From positions 645,496 to 709,495 of the forward strand of contig SCFE01000105.1 in assembly GCA_004352715.1 (NCBI GenBank): a stretch of 64,000 nt of DNA, in the 5' to 3' direction. The stretch's first letter is position 1; each line of letters begins with the position of its first letter. The position numbers were made by a program, and so were the translations under genes. Source of the stretch: Hofstenia miamia (lineage: Eukaryota; Xenacoelomorpha; Acoela). The notes beneath the pieces were generated by a model. That model did not search any database and was not told the origin of the DNA. It saw only the letters and a list, made by a program, of their open reading frames with translations. This document shows positions 46,801-59,114 of this stretch, in pieces.

Positions 46801-46950
46801 CCCAATAGCAAAGCCACGTGGCATTTTCGTGGCAATACGTGGCACTTTCACTTAGAATTTACGTCGCATTTTGGTAAATAGGGTTCCTTTTTGCCACGTA
46901 ACAAAGTCACGAAAATGCCACATGGCAAAATAACGAAAATGCCCAGGACG
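46801..46950. mobile_element. Palindrome-rich element fragment, possibly CCCA-type
   Basis: It starts CCCAATAGCAAAGCCACGTG at the edge of the gag fragment and consists of GCCACGTGGCATTTTCGTGG-like units and their inverses (ACGAAAATGCCACATGGCAA). A matching TGGG right end was not found, so it may be truncated. Confidence 0.45.
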
Positions 46951-47084
46951 CCAAAAAGTCCTACTAATATCAGGAAATGTGTAGTTAGATAGTTGTTTCT
47001 TCTACACAAACTAACCAAGAAACTTACCGCGTTACTGAAACCAGAAAACTCTTGCTCTGTTCTATTGTTAATCAAGGATAGATT

Positions 47085-48963
47085 ATGGAAAACGATAAAT
47101 GTTTCACTAGAACTGTGACACTATTTCAAAGAAACTACCTAACCTACAGGAAAAAATTTTTTTTTGATTGGAATGAAATCGAAGACAATGGAAATCAAGG
47201 TATACCAAACCAGAACCTCGCAACAGAATATGATCACTACAATCTAAAAGCAAATCATGACAAACAGGAAGAAGCAAAAGAATCCAACAACCCCCGGGAC
47301 TTCAACAAGAAGTCAATCATTAGAAAGTTTAACCCCCACAACAGATGTGGAAATGCAGACTATCCCAATGGAACCAGAACTAAATTCTTTTGAAATTCTA
47401 GAAACCCTATGACGAAACCATGAAAATGAGTGGCACTGAAAAACCAGATTCAGTTGTTAACAGAAAAATTCGAGAAATCGGAAAATGAAAGGAAATTCAT
47501 CATCCAGGAACTAAAATGTGACATGAGTCAAACTGAACGAAGAAAGAAGTCTTTTTCAAATCCAAATCAATAATTAACCCAGAAATTAGCAGAAGTGATC
47601 AACGCATCATTGAGCAAAATGAAGGTTGGGAAGTAATGCATAACGACCTAGAAATAGAAAACAAGTGATTACAGCAAGACAATGAAATGGAATAAATGGA
47701 GATAGAGCATCTCAAAGACCAGTTACAACTGTTAAAACTCTCAGAAGATGAAGCAGATCGGCCTGAGAAATTGATGCATATGCACAATATTCTAATCACA
47801 GAGGAGCCATCAGATGTGGAATTAACTGCCCTGAGGCAACGGGCACAAGTTACTGAAAGCAAGCGAAATGGAAATAAATAAGGAGAATGAGAAAGAAACA
47901 ATTGTACAACAAATAACACAGGAGGTGCAAAGAAGAATAACCTTGGAAGCAACAATCAAAAACCCAAGAAAACCAAGATACAAAAAATCCATACAAACTG
48001 AAAGGCACAATGAGGAAATGAGACTCTTCAAGGCTCAAATTCAAGTTTACAGGAAAAATCAACATTTGAAGAGTGGCTTCAGCTATTTGTGTTAACAATG
48101 AGGGAAAGGAAAGTGAATCAAGACCTGGCAGCCGCGATATTCTCACTATATCTGTCCGGCACTGCATACAAGCACTATCTAATGCTTGATTCAGAAACAA
48201 AGAGAAACTATATAGCAACTTTATAGAACACTACGAAAATGAAAGTTTCAAGAACCAATATAGACTGATATTAAATGGAACCAAGATGTGAAAATTTAAC
48301 AAAATAAGAAATTATATGTCAAGAGGAGGATACTACTTGAAATACGATTTATTTTTGCATATCACTAAAGGTCTCCCCAAAAACATAAGGCAGCAATTTG
48401 AGATAAAATGTGACGTAGACAATAAATTGGAAAAAATGATTCGCAAAGCAGTAGATATTCAAATTATGCTGGGAAATAACTCCAGGATCTATGAAATGGC
48501 TACATGGAACAAACAGAATACATCAAATTGGAAAGTGGCTGAGCAAACACAACAAAAATTTTCATTGACAAACAATGCAAAGAAAAGTGAAAAAGTAATC
48601 AGAATAAAGACCAGAGATGGTCAAACAAGGAAAATGAAAGGAAAAGATGTTCATTTCTATAACTGTGGACAAAAAAGCCACAAAAACCTGATTGCAAAAA
48701 ACCAATAAATATTATAGAAGAAGGTGACGCCTATTTCTATGACGAAGATGTAATAGATTCGGAAAACGAAATATTTTCTGAGAACAAAGGAAGTAAACCA
48801 GAAACAGCCAAGAATTTGGAAAACCGTGCAACTGTAATGATATTAACAGATCTACATAACCTCAACACAATTTCAGTTGTGATTAACGGAATAATGACCA
48901 AAGCTACTATTGACACAGGTGCAGTAAGATCTATCATAACAGATGAGTGTGCAATGAAACTAA
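47085..48963 (+). pseudogene. Ty3/gypsy-type gag-protease, copy 1
   Basis: A charged, coiled-coil-like N-terminal gag (EIEHLKDQLQLLKLSEDEAD; NEKETIVQQITQEVQRRI) leads to a capsid-like part (ITKGLPKNIRQQFEIKCDVD), a decayed zinc knuckle (YNCGQKSHKN) and a protease VVINGIMTKATIDTGAVRS with DTGA. Frameshifts and stops break it at least five times. The sequence ends within the protease at 48963, where an LTR begins, so copy 2 appears to have landed in it. Confidence 0.8.
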
Positions 48964-50120
48964 TGTAGCATCATCCAACAAATAAGCTGCTAAGAAAGAA
49001 AGTCAGTTAAAAAAACTTAAGATCGAATTTAAAATGTGATTAGAAATAGATTATAAACCTTATTATCAACTTAAATTTGTTTGTATAATGCAACCAAGAA
49101 ATATTAGTGCAATTAATTAGGAATTAGTATTTGTCGATCCTACTAATTTTGGCAAAACGAAGGGGGCGATATCGCTTCCATTATTTTTAGCCATATCAAC
49201 AGATAAACAATTCAAATTTTGAAATCGACAGGTACCTTTTCCAGTTAGCTATAAATAGATTCAATTTAGTTGTAACATTGATAAAGAAATTTGTTCGGAA
49301 TTCTTTTACTTGTTTTCTACTATGGTTTGATTATCTAATAGAATGTCAAGCTAAATGATCAGTGTTTAGTAGTGGCGAGGATCCATCATGGGAATGATTC
49401 TAGGTTCCTTGTGCCAATCCGCAAAATTGCACTTAGGTTAGGTTTACGGTTAGGAGTTTTTACCATCATTTAGCTGACTATCGATCATTCTCTTACATGT
49501 ATTAATTATAAAAAATTCGAGATAAGGCTGGTAAGCCAAACCTAGGAATTTATATTACATTGTTTTAGATCTAAATTAATGACGATAACGTGACCAATAA
49601 TGTGACCAAGCGTGTATGCAGGTGTCAATTATTACATGTAGGCCATAGGAAGCTGCTAGATATTTAATTAATTTAAAGCCAATATATTTCGGTAATGGCT
49701 AAATACAATATTAAGTAAGCAGCTAGTAAAAATTCAGGTTGCAAATATACAGTACACTTTACAAATCGAGACTAAGTCGAGTTGCGTCTTGTCTTGAGTA
49801 AGCACTGAGCTAGGGTAGGGTACACTTAAGTTACATCGCTGAACTGAGAGGTGTAACTCATTCAACTGGAATTTAGAAAAGTGATGGTTACTGGATATGG
49901 AGATTCGCCTTGAGCAGATGCCCACTTACCAAAACTGGAAATGATGCTGCAAAGCTTCGTCACCTAAATAATGTTTATTATATCATCTGTTAATTACAGT
50001 TATTGGAATTAATAATGTAGAAGTGAAGCAGTATGAGAATAGTACATCCCTACCCTATTGTTCTAATTTTAACAGTATCATACAGAAGCCAGATGACAAA
50101 GCCTGGTAGAGGATGTTACA
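48964..50120 (+). repeat. Putative 5' LTR of Ty3/gypsy copy 2 (1,157 bp)
   Basis: It begins TGTAGCATCATCC and ends GGATGTTACA, so the termini are TG...CA with a short inverted repeat. A primer-binding-like sequence follows directly. A TATA-like TATAAATA lies at 49250-49257. The second LTR is not visible (it would fall in or after the gap at 58078), so the assignment rests on the ends and the primer site. Confidence 0.65.
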
Positions 50121-50138
50121 TGGCGACCGTGACAGCTA
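50121..50138 (+). promoter_or_regulatory. Putative primer binding site
   Basis: TGGCGACCGTGACAGC starts immediately after the LTR end. TGG is the expected complement of a tRNA CCA end. The tRNA species was not identified. Confidence 0.55.
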
Positions 50139-50439
50139 AAAAGAACAAGCAGAAATTGGACAAAATTATTCTCTTATCTGAGTTAAGATAGGTGTTTCTT
50201 CTCAGAAAAAATTTCAATAAGGCGCCTACAATACGATCAGTAACACAACTTGGATACCCCCGACACTATTACTTCTTAGTCAAGAATTTTAATCACAAGC
50301 ACCTGATGGTTATATCAGAAAGAATTCGATAGTCAGTGAAGAAATCAACTCACACCTAGCCTAGTGCAACCATAAAAAGAGCCGAAAATCGTAACCAAGA
50401 AGGAAAGCCACTACGAACTAGCCTAAAAATGACTAAAGG

Positions 50440-51075
50440 AAGAAAAGGTAGCGCCAAAAAAGACAGCACCCTGAGTGCTAACCCCCAGAGCTTCACACTC
50501 AGCATCACACTCTGAATATACAGATTTATCCCCCGCTAGGGAGTTACAGACATTGCACATGTCCCCTGAAATGAGTCCCCAAAAGATATTTGAAATTTTA
50601 AGAAAAAGCAGTGAAACGGAAACACTGTTGAGAAACAAAACAAAACAATTGACAGAGAAAGTGAAACAAATGGAACAGCAGAGCAAAAGCATGCTGAATG
50701 AACTTAAGGCAGATATGGAAGTAAGACTAGACAGACAGAAGTGGGAAAGATGAATCAGCAATTAGAAAATGAGAACAGACAGCCGATACTAGACAATGAT
50801 ATACAGGCTGAAGAGCTCGAACAATTAAGAGACAAACTAAGATTATTGCAATTAAATGAAGAGGAGGATCGCGAAAATATTCGATCTCATGAAATGGAAT
50901 TTCTACAAGCAAAAGAATATTAACCACAGGCACCACCTATCAGTGCAAACAAACGAGCACACTACGAAGAGCTCGACGAAAATACGATGAGGAGAAACAA
51001 AAATTTATAAACGAGATCACGAAAGCAGTTACCGACCAACTTCAATGTGAGGAAACTGTAAAAAAGCACAGCAAA
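50440..51075 (+). pseudogene. gag N-terminus of gypsy copy 2
   Basis: Helical, charged segments: SETETLLRNKTKQLTEKVKQ (about 50620) and LEQLRDKLRLLQLNEEEDRE (about 50815), like the N-terminal gag of copy 1. Stops at 50752 and 50921. Interrupted at 51076 by the composite hAT. Confidence 0.7.
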
Positions 51076-51202
51076 CAGGCCCGTAGCAAGCCTAAAAAAT
51101 TATAGTAGTCAAAGGAAAGCAATACAAAATCATTTGCTTAAGATTATTACAATTTTTTAACTTTGCAATTTTCCTTGATGTTAATGACATTATCATAAAA
51201 TT

Positions 51203-51258
<56 letters not shown>

Positions 51259-54013
51259 CAACTACATATCAGAGTTGTAACTGCGCCTGAGCCACTAACC
51301 CAAAAACCAAGTCCATCCTGGCCAGTTGTAATTAGTAATATTCAGGCCCAGGTCCGGCGCGGGGCCGTCATATTCAAAACCATTATAAAATTTTTGTAAA
51401 TAAAAAATTTAAACATATAATTGAAAATACTAAAATGAAAACATTTTTGTATCAACTGCACTTTTTAACAATAAAATTAACTTGTGATGGCATCAAATCA
51501 AAAGTGACCAGCTTCAAATAAGTATTTGTCCACTGCGGGAAAAGGTTTTTAATGGGCCTTTTTAAATTTTTAATAGTTTTATTATAGTTTTAATAATAAT
51601 TATATGTTTATGGTACATCATAAAAATTGGATTACTTTTTAATATATAATTATTCAATTGAATATAATAATTGATATATTTTAATGTAAAAAATCCACAT
51701 TTATTAATAAAATTTTGAACAATTCTAGATAGATTTTGCAGAAATTTCAAATCCTGGGCCCTTCTCATTCTTAATTTTACAGCGCACGCCTGGCCAGTTA
51801 CAACTCTGGGACATATTATGCACAATAAGCAGAGTTCATATTTATTGTCTTTTATTCATTTTAAAACTCTAAGTTATTATCTGAAACAGAATATTGTCAG
51901 CTTTTTTATACTGGTTCTACAATGGTATTGTCGCCCTGCGATATTTAACCATCCATCCAATGGCGATGTCATATTAAATCAATATATCTGATAGTTGTCA
52001 ATTTTAAATCTAACTACTATTAATGCTGAATTTTGCCACAAGTGGAGTAATTTCATAGCTGTTAGCATATTATCTATTATCCACCAATCAGAAATGTGTT
52101 GAGCGCGTTTTGCTATTCACTAAATATGCGGGTAGTAGTCAGTTTAAAATCTGACTACATCGGAATTCATCATTTTGCCGCGTATGGGGTACAAATGGTG
52201 AATTGGTGATCCAATATTAGAAGTTCAGATTCTTGCCTGTAAATTCAACATTTGTGTGCTCTTAAAATTGCATTTACATAGAATTTTTGAATTTCTAATA
52301 AGCAGAGGAATTTTCACTATAAACTATAATTTGAATATACATCAGCATCAATACAATAATCAAATATAATCTGAAGAAATAAAATTGAAATTTGCATCAT
52401 TCTTTTATTAATATTTATGGTAGTCACTGACTGCCTGACTACCATGTATGCAACGGGCCTGAATATTACCTATAAAGACAACAAGAATGAGAATAGTCGT
52501 AAGGAAAAAATTGTCAAAGTTGAATTCGTCATGAAATCTTGGAGATCAGATTAGAAGTTTTTAAAAATTTAATGAATATCAATCGCGATGACTTATTTCA
52601 AACATTCGTAAGAATAAATTCAATTTCTAACGGGGGAGCATCTTATTCATGACTCTCATGACCAACATTTTTGAAAATATTGAAAAAATAGATCGTAAAG
52701 AAATGCATTTTAAATTTTTTATTTATTTGCCCAATCAAAATTAATTTTGAAAACCAAACGGGGGGGACCAGAGATGGAATCGGATTCAAAATTGTTGGAT
52801 CCGATCTGATCCGGATCTGAAACTTCATGATCAGGATCCGATTCGAATTTTTAGAAGAATTTTAGTTTGCGATCCGAAACGAATCCGAATATAAATCAGT
52901 ATTCTAACCATAAATATACATGTACTTAAAACATATTTATGTTTTTTCAGATGCGAATAGAAAATTTCAAGTGCTTCAACAATCCGAGATACCACTGCGG
53001 AGAGCTTGGACCGAGGTGTCAGAAAAATGGGACGACTAGAAATTTCAGATCCCGCGCCCGCATCATTCTTAATTTTACTGGCCAAGCCCGGCCAAGTTGC
53101 ATATTATGCTCAATAAGCAGAATTCATAATTATTTTCTTCTATTCATTATAAAACTATTGTGTGAAACAGGATATTGTTAGTTTAAAGTTTCAGCCTCAA
53201 CTTTTTTTATACTGGTTCTCCAATGGTATTGTCGCCCTGCAATATTTAACAATCCATCCAATAGCGATGTATTAAATCTATAAATCTGATAGTAGTCAAT
53301 TTTAAATCTGACTACTACTAATGCAGGATTTTGCAACATGTGGCGTAATTTAATAGCTATTTGCATATTATCCACCAATCAGAAATGTGTTGATAGAGCT
53401 TTACTTTTCATTTTCAATAAATATGCGGGTAGTAGTCAATTTCAAATCTGACTACTATTAATGCTGAATTTTGCCACATGTGGCATAATTTCATAGCTGT
53501 TTGCATATTATCCACTAATCAGAAATGTGTTGAGGGAACTTAGCTATTCAATAAATATGCCAGTAGTAGTCATTTTAAAGTATGACTACCTCAAGATCAC
53601 AATTTCGCCACAAGTGGCATTGTTTATTTACAGTATTCTTCACCAAACGGAAATATCTTTAGAAGCAACAAGTGTGTAGAAACAGTATGCTATTAAATAT
53701 ATATGCGGGAAGTAGGCATTTTAAATTCTGACTACATCGGAATTCATAATTTTGCCGCACATGGCGTACAAATGGTGAATTGGTGATTGGAAATTAGAAG
53801 TTTACATTCTTGCCTGTAAATTAAACAAAATTGTATTTACATTAGAATTTTTTAATTTCTAATTTTCACTATAAACTATAATTTGAATATACATCAGCAT
53901 CAATACAATAATCAAATATAATCTGAAGAAATAAAATTGAAATTGTATCATTATTTTTATTAATATTTATGGTAGTCACTGAGTACCTGACTACCATGTA
54001 TGCTACGGGCCTG
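51076..54013. mobile_element. Composite hAT: complete copy, captured segment X, truncated copy (2,938 bp)
   Basis: Outer ends CAGGCCCGTAGCAAGCCTA at 51076 and the complement of CAGGCCCGTAGCATACATGG at 54013; target duplication ACAGCAAA (51068-51075) and ACACCAAA (54014-54021), 7 of 8. Parts: 51076-52461 is nearly identical to the hAT at 28799-30083, inverted; 52462-53037 equals its flank (segment X); 53038-54013 is a truncated, more diverged copy with about three tandem ~135-bp units around TAGTAGTCAATTTTAAATCT. X therefore moved as cargo between two copies. Confidence 0.88.
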
Positions 54014-54705
54014 ACACCAAACCAATTTATGAAAGCTTGATATTACAACAAAATAGAACTAATGACAAAATACCCTGCAAGACAACGTTACTGAAATTTA
54101 ATGGAAAAGTGGATGGTTATAACCCGACATTCATAGAATGGCTTCAAATGATCGAAATCACCATTTCAGAAAGGAAGGTGAACCAAGAAGCAGCAGCAGC
54201 AGCAGCAGCAAGACTTCCCCTATACCTCACAGGAACAGCATTTCAACAATATTTGCTGTTGGATACTAAAATGAAGAGAAATATGAGCTGTTAGTAGGCG
54301 ATTTCATAGACTATTATGAAAATGAATGCTTTAAAAATCAATACCACATCGTCCTAAATGCCACAAAAATGAAGAAGAGCGACGACATACGGAATTAAAT
54401 ACAACAGTTTGAGCAACTAGTGACGCTAAGCTCAAGTGAGAACAAATATTCAAAATACGATTTCCCACATCTGCAAGGGAATGCCCAAAAGTATGAGGAC
54501 ACAATTCGAGATCAAGTGTGATGTTGAGGACAAATTAAAGAAAATGTTTCGAAAAGCAGTCAATATCCAAGCAACAATTGAAATAGGGATGAAAGTAAAT
54601 GAAAAGGCTGCATACAGAATACTGGAGATAAAAGATGAAGTCTACCAACACTTGGAAGAGGAGGAGATTCAACAGTTAAAGGAGCTGTTCGAAAAACACA
54701 AATGA
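54014..54705 (+). pseudogene. gag continuation of gypsy copy 2
   Basis: It resumes with PIYESLILQQNRTNDK directly after the composite hAT. FNGKVDGYNPTFIEWLQMIE follows, then an AGC run coding poly-Ala (54191-54210), YLTGTAFQQYLLLD, and after frameshifts ICKGMPKSMRTQFEIKCDVE, the same capsid motif as copy 1. The zinc knuckle and protease are deleted before EEEIQQLKELFEKHK, the usual lead-in to the polymerase. Confidence 0.75.
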
Positions 54706-54726
54706 ATATTCAACTATTGAGAAATA

Positions 54727-55519
54727 AGCGTGGGTCAAGCAATAGGTGCAACACACACGATAATAAAAACAATGGACAAGCCTATAAAGCTCCCAGTGAA
54801 AAGAGTGCCAGAACAAATCAAAGATGAATACAACCACATACTAAATGAATTAATATCCAACAATATAATTCATACAAGTAGAAGCCCATATGCAGTTCCA
54901 ACAGTGTTCCTAAAACAGGGCAACAAGTATCACCTATGCATAGACTTCCGCAAATTGAACCAAGTACAAAAAAGGATTCATACCCCCTTCCACATATAGA
55001 GGATGTGCTATACAAGGCAAGCAAGCACAAATACTTTACGTCAATAGACTTATGTAAAGCATATTGGCAAGTGAAAATGGAAGAAGACAAAATTGAAAAA
55101 ACTGCATTCATAACACTGTACAGACTGTACAAATGGATATATATGGCGTTTGGATTGTGTAATGCACTGGCGACTTTCCAGAGATACATCACAAAAGTAT
55201 TGAAGAATAAGACACACAGAATGGAAGATGGAGTCAATGCTTACATAGACGACATAATTGTAACAAGCAATATTGTACAAGAGCACCTAGAATAACTGGA
55301 AAGAACACTGACAATATTAGAGAAAGCAGGACTTTGCATTAATGGAAATAAGTGTGACATATTGAAAGAGAAGATAGTATTTCTGGGAAGAGTGATCGAG
55401 AAAGGCAGAATATGTATGAAGGACAAAGCAAGAGAGATGATCTGAAAAATAGAAAAGCCGAACAATAAAAAGGATATACAAAGGATAATGGGATTTTTCA
55501 ACTACTATGGTACCTTTAT
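54727..55519 (+). pseudogene. Ty3/gypsy reverse transcriptase of copy 2
   Basis: SVGQAIGATHTIIKT and KLPVKRVPEQ lead in. Then AVPTVFLKQGNKYHLCIDFR, a frameshift near 54965, SYPLPHIEDVLYKA, SIDLCKAYWQVKME, FGLCNALATFQRYI, and YIDD (55242-55253) within NAYIDDIIV, the catalytic box. CINGNKCDILKEKIVFLGRV and IMGFFNYYGTFIP close the domain. Damage: the frameshift, TAA at about 55294 and TGA near 55443. The frame is then split by the transposon at 55524. Confidence 0.88.
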
Positions 55520-55523
55520 CCCG

Positions 55524-57157
55524 CACCCCAGTCCTGAATAAGATTTTTCACCTCAAAAATACTCTAGTGGATTTTTTTTGCAGATTATTATGCAGAAACA
55601 CCTGTAGAATGCTGTAATGACAACCGTTTAAATCATAAAACTCGTCTTCAATAGCTATTTGAATTTTTGTAGAAACATTGTGCCCCCTTATTATAGGGAA
55701 TCAGCATCACAGCAAATTTCAGCGCTAAAGTCTTTCTATGAAGTTGGAAAAATCAAATTCATTACCGAAACTGAAAAGGGAGAACCAAGTCATTGTAAAG
55801 ATGTGTGGAGTGTGTGGGCATCAATAGTTCATTTGATTGAAGAGATAAACTTGCAGAGAGGTAATGTACACCCATCAAAAGTCTTAATAAAAATTATGGC
55901 AGATTCAGGACGAGGTAAAACTAAATTTTGTTTTTGTATCTTACCTAATGAAGATGAGTGTATCACAAAATCATCTCGATCTACCTATGCTAAAGGTGGT
56001 CTACTATCAAAAGGTGCTAAATATGCAGGAGTTAATAAATGCATCATGTTTTTTTGTGCACCTGAAATAAAAGAATTGAATTCCAACTTGCAACAAATAT
56101 TCAAAATTAACAGGAATAAATTATGCATTTGTTAAATATCCACATATAAATTTCATTGGTGATCTCAAACTATTAAATGAGACTTTTGGTCTTATGGAAG
56201 TGAGTTCAAAACACCCTTGCTTATACTGCAAATCTGAGGCACAGAAGCTGGAAGGTGGCCAATTGAGAACAATTTCAAATCTTAGTGAAGACTATTCTCA
56301 ATGGAAATCAGAAAATTCTGTTAAGCAACATTGCAAAAACTTTTTTAGTGTCAAAAACACCTCTTTGTTCAATAATCTACCAGGTGATACTCTAGTTCTA
56401 GAAATATCCCCTTTACCATCATTGCATATTCTCCTTGGTATCTTCAATCATATTTGGAAGGCCATTGAAAACATTTCAATTGTTTACAAGGAAGCTTGTC
56501 ACCATTTTGCTTTATCACTTAATTGTGTAAGAGAAGATTATTGGGGTAAAACATTTGAGGGAAATGAATGTGTCAAGTTGATGAAAAGAATTGTGGAACT
56601 TGATGCAACAAAGCTTCCTCTAGCAAAAAAACACATCAGCGAATTAGAAAAATTTAATAAATTAAGGGAAAATATTTTTGGTAACAACCTATCTACCAAT
56701 TGGGAAAAGTATTTCAATGAATTTTGTCATTCCTACAGGGAAATCCCTAATATAACAAACCCAATAAAAGTCCACATCCTCTTTGCACACCTGCCTTATT
56801 TTATTACTAAGCTTAGTAAAGGCAAATGTTTGGGGTATTACTCAGAACAAACCGGTGAGAGTATACATAAAAAATTTGAAACAATTTTTTTTTAGGTTAA
56901 ATTGATATTTTTTTCAATATTGCTATTTATTAACAATAATTAAGGTATTTAAGTATATTAATACTGATGTTATACTAAAATAAATAGTTGATAGACCAAA
57001 TGAAAAGTTTTTACAAAAGTTCAAATATCTATCGAAGACGAGTTTTATGATTTAAATGGTTGTCATTACAGCATTCTACAGGTGTTTCTGCATAAGAATC
57101 TTCAAAAAAATCCACTGGAGTATTTTTGAGGTGAAAATATTGTTCAGGACCGGGGTG
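55524..57157 (+). mobile_element. DNA transposon with ~151-bp terminal inverted repeats and 4-bp target duplication
   Basis: Left repeat 55524-55676 and right repeat 57007-57157 are about 90% identical in inverted orientation, starting CACCCCAGTCCTGAA and CACCCCGGTCCTGAA. The duplication is CCCG (55520-55523, 57158-57161). Excision restores GTFIPNIAGK in the gypsy polymerase, and gypsy copy 4 shows the empty site (IFIPNIAGKTAKMT). One gene nearly fills it. A CAC start with 4-bp duplication is seen in Chapaev-like (CMC) elements, but the assignment is inference. Confidence 0.92.
55659..56895 (+). pseudogene. Transposon protein of unassigned family (one frameshift)
   Basis: The open frame 55659-56135 and the frame 56113-56895 join across one frameshift near 56110, giving about 410 residues. 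Blocks: EVGKIKFITETEKGEPSHCK, IKIMADSGRGKTKFCFCIL, INFIGDLKLLNETFGL, HPCLYCKSEAQ (C-x2-C), LRTISNLSEDYSQW, PLPSLHILLGIFNHIWKAIE, and a C-terminal LGYYSEQTGESIHKKF. D in FIGDLK and conserved H/E positions could belong to a DDE nuclease. I recall similar motif orders in uncharacterised invertebrate transposon proteins but cannot name the superfamily. The N-terminus runs back into the left terminal repeat and no ATG is clear, so the copy may lack its first part. Confidence 0.7.
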
Positions 57158-57161
57158 CCCG

Positions 57162-58020
57162 AACATCGCTGGAAAAAACCACAAAGATGACCAAACTCAT
57201 GAGGAAAGCAGTACCATTTGTATGGACGTGGCAGGAACAAGAGGAATTGGATAACATCAAGGAAGAATTAGCAAAATTACCATCATTAAATACTCCAGAT
57301 TACAATGAGAAATTTATTTTAGACTGTGATGTAAGCAAGGTGGCAATTGGAGCAACCGTGGGACAAATAAAAAACGGAAAAGAAGTCCCCATACAATTCT
57401 TTAGTTGGAAACTAAAAGCTAGCTAAAAATAACTACGGGTCAATGAAGCTGGAGGTGCTGGCCGTAATTGAGAGTATTAAGAAATTCAGACATTTCTTAA
57501 TAGGAAGAGAATTTAGAGTATGCACTGACAACAGCGGATTAGCTTGACTAAAGAAATTGTCAGGAGATAAGTCAGGAATAGTATCACGATGGATCAAGTA
57601 CTTGAATGAATTTATGTTCACGATCAAACACCAAAAGGAACATTACATAACAATGCAGACTTTTGGACTTCATTACCTGAGTACCAAAGGGATGCAGTGA
57701 AAACAGATGGAGAGAGGAAATTCCTACCACACACAGATTATGAGGGATTGCCCGAGATAAACATAGATAAAAAGGGACAAGCAGTCTTAACAATACTACT
57801 GAAGGAAGAGATATCTGAACAGGAGATAGTAGAGAAGCAGAGAGATGATGCAATTCTCAATGAGATCATGAGAAAGCTAAAAGAACCCAGAACAATACTA
57901 CTGAAGCGGACAGCAAGCTATTACAAATGGTACAAGTGGAAACTCAACAAGAATTGATTATTGTATGAGAAGGCTCAAAACAACAGAATTGCAGTTCCCA
58001 ACTATTACTAAAGAGAACTG
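57162..58020 (+). pseudogene. RNase H and integrase start of gypsy copy 2
   Basis: MTKLMRKAVPFVWTW and LPSLNTPDYNEKFILDCDVS begin the RNase H part; FILDCD holds the first acidic residue, IESIKKFRHFLIGREF and CTDNSGL a later one. Stops occur at 57424 and 57548. The segment 57697-57957 (INIDKKGQAV, LKEEISEQEIVEKQRDDAI) is the spacer before integrase, and YYKWYKWKLN its first lines. The gap at 58078 removes the rest and the 3' LTR. Confidence 0.82.
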
Positions 58021-58077
58021 ATATGGAGAATACTCGAAAAAGGCCACCTGGGAATATATATATATATATATATATAT

Positions 58078-59077
58078 NNNNNNNNNNNNNNNNNNNNNNN
58101 NNNNNNNNNNNNNNNNNNNNNNNNNNNNNNNNNNNNNNNNNNNNNNNNNNNNNNNNNNNNNNNNNNNNNNNNNNNNNNNNNNNNNNNNNNNNNNNNNNNN
58201 NNNNNNNNNNNNNNNNNNNNNNNNNNNNNNNNNNNNNNNNNNNNNNNNNNNNNNNNNNNNNNNNNNNNNNNNNNNNNNNNNNNNNNNNNNNNNNNNNNNN
58301 NNNNNNNNNNNNNNNNNNNNNNNNNNNNNNNNNNNNNNNNNNNNNNNNNNNNNNNNNNNNNNNNNNNNNNNNNNNNNNNNNNNNNNNNNNNNNNNNNNNN
58401 NNNNNNNNNNNNNNNNNNNNNNNNNNNNNNNNNNNNNNNNNNNNNNNNNNNNNNNNNNNNNNNNNNNNNNNNNNNNNNNNNNNNNNNNNNNNNNNNNNNN
58501 NNNNNNNNNNNNNNNNNNNNNNNNNNNNNNNNNNNNNNNNNNNNNNNNNNNNNNNNNNNNNNNNNNNNNNNNNNNNNNNNNNNNNNNNNNNNNNNNNNNN
58601 NNNNNNNNNNNNNNNNNNNNNNNNNNNNNNNNNNNNNNNNNNNNNNNNNNNNNNNNNNNNNNNNNNNNNNNNNNNNNNNNNNNNNNNNNNNNNNNNNNNN
58701 NNNNNNNNNNNNNNNNNNNNNNNNNNNNNNNNNNNNNNNNNNNNNNNNNNNNNNNNNNNNNNNNNNNNNNNNNNNNNNNNNNNNNNNNNNNNNNNNNNNN
58801 NNNNNNNNNNNNNNNNNNNNNNNNNNNNNNNNNNNNNNNNNNNNNNNNNNNNNNNNNNNNNNNNNNNNNNNNNNNNNNNNNNNNNNNNNNNNNNNNNNNN
58901 NNNNNNNNNNNNNNNNNNNNNNNNNNNNNNNNNNNNNNNNNNNNNNNNNNNNNNNNNNNNNNNNNNNNNNNNNNNNNNNNNNNNNNNNNNNNNNNNNNNN
59001 NNNNNNNNNNNNNNNNNNNNNNNNNNNNNNNNNNNNNNNNNNNNNNNNNNNNNNNNNNNNNNNNNNNNNNNNNNNNN
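58078..59077. other. Assembly gap, 1000 N, flanked by (TA)n
   Basis: TA runs end at 58077 and restart at 59078. The true length is unknown. The missing integrase and 3' LTR of gypsy copy 2 should be here. Confidence 0.99.
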
Positions 59078-59114
59078 TATATATATATATATATATTTCT
59101 TTTCAACTTATCAA

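Larger units (their letters stand above)
50121..58077 (+). mobile_element. Ty3/gypsy retrotransposon copy 2, nested with two DNA transposons
   Basis: Order: primer site, gag start (50440-51075), composite hAT insertion (51076-54013), gag continued (54014-54705), reverse transcriptase (54727-55519), DNA transposon insertion (55524-57157), connection and RNase H (57162-57570), start of the integrase part (57690-58020), gap. The protease and zinc knuckle are missing between about 54600 and 54720. Removing each insert and one target duplication rejoins the reading frame, which fixes the nesting order. Confidence 0.85.
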
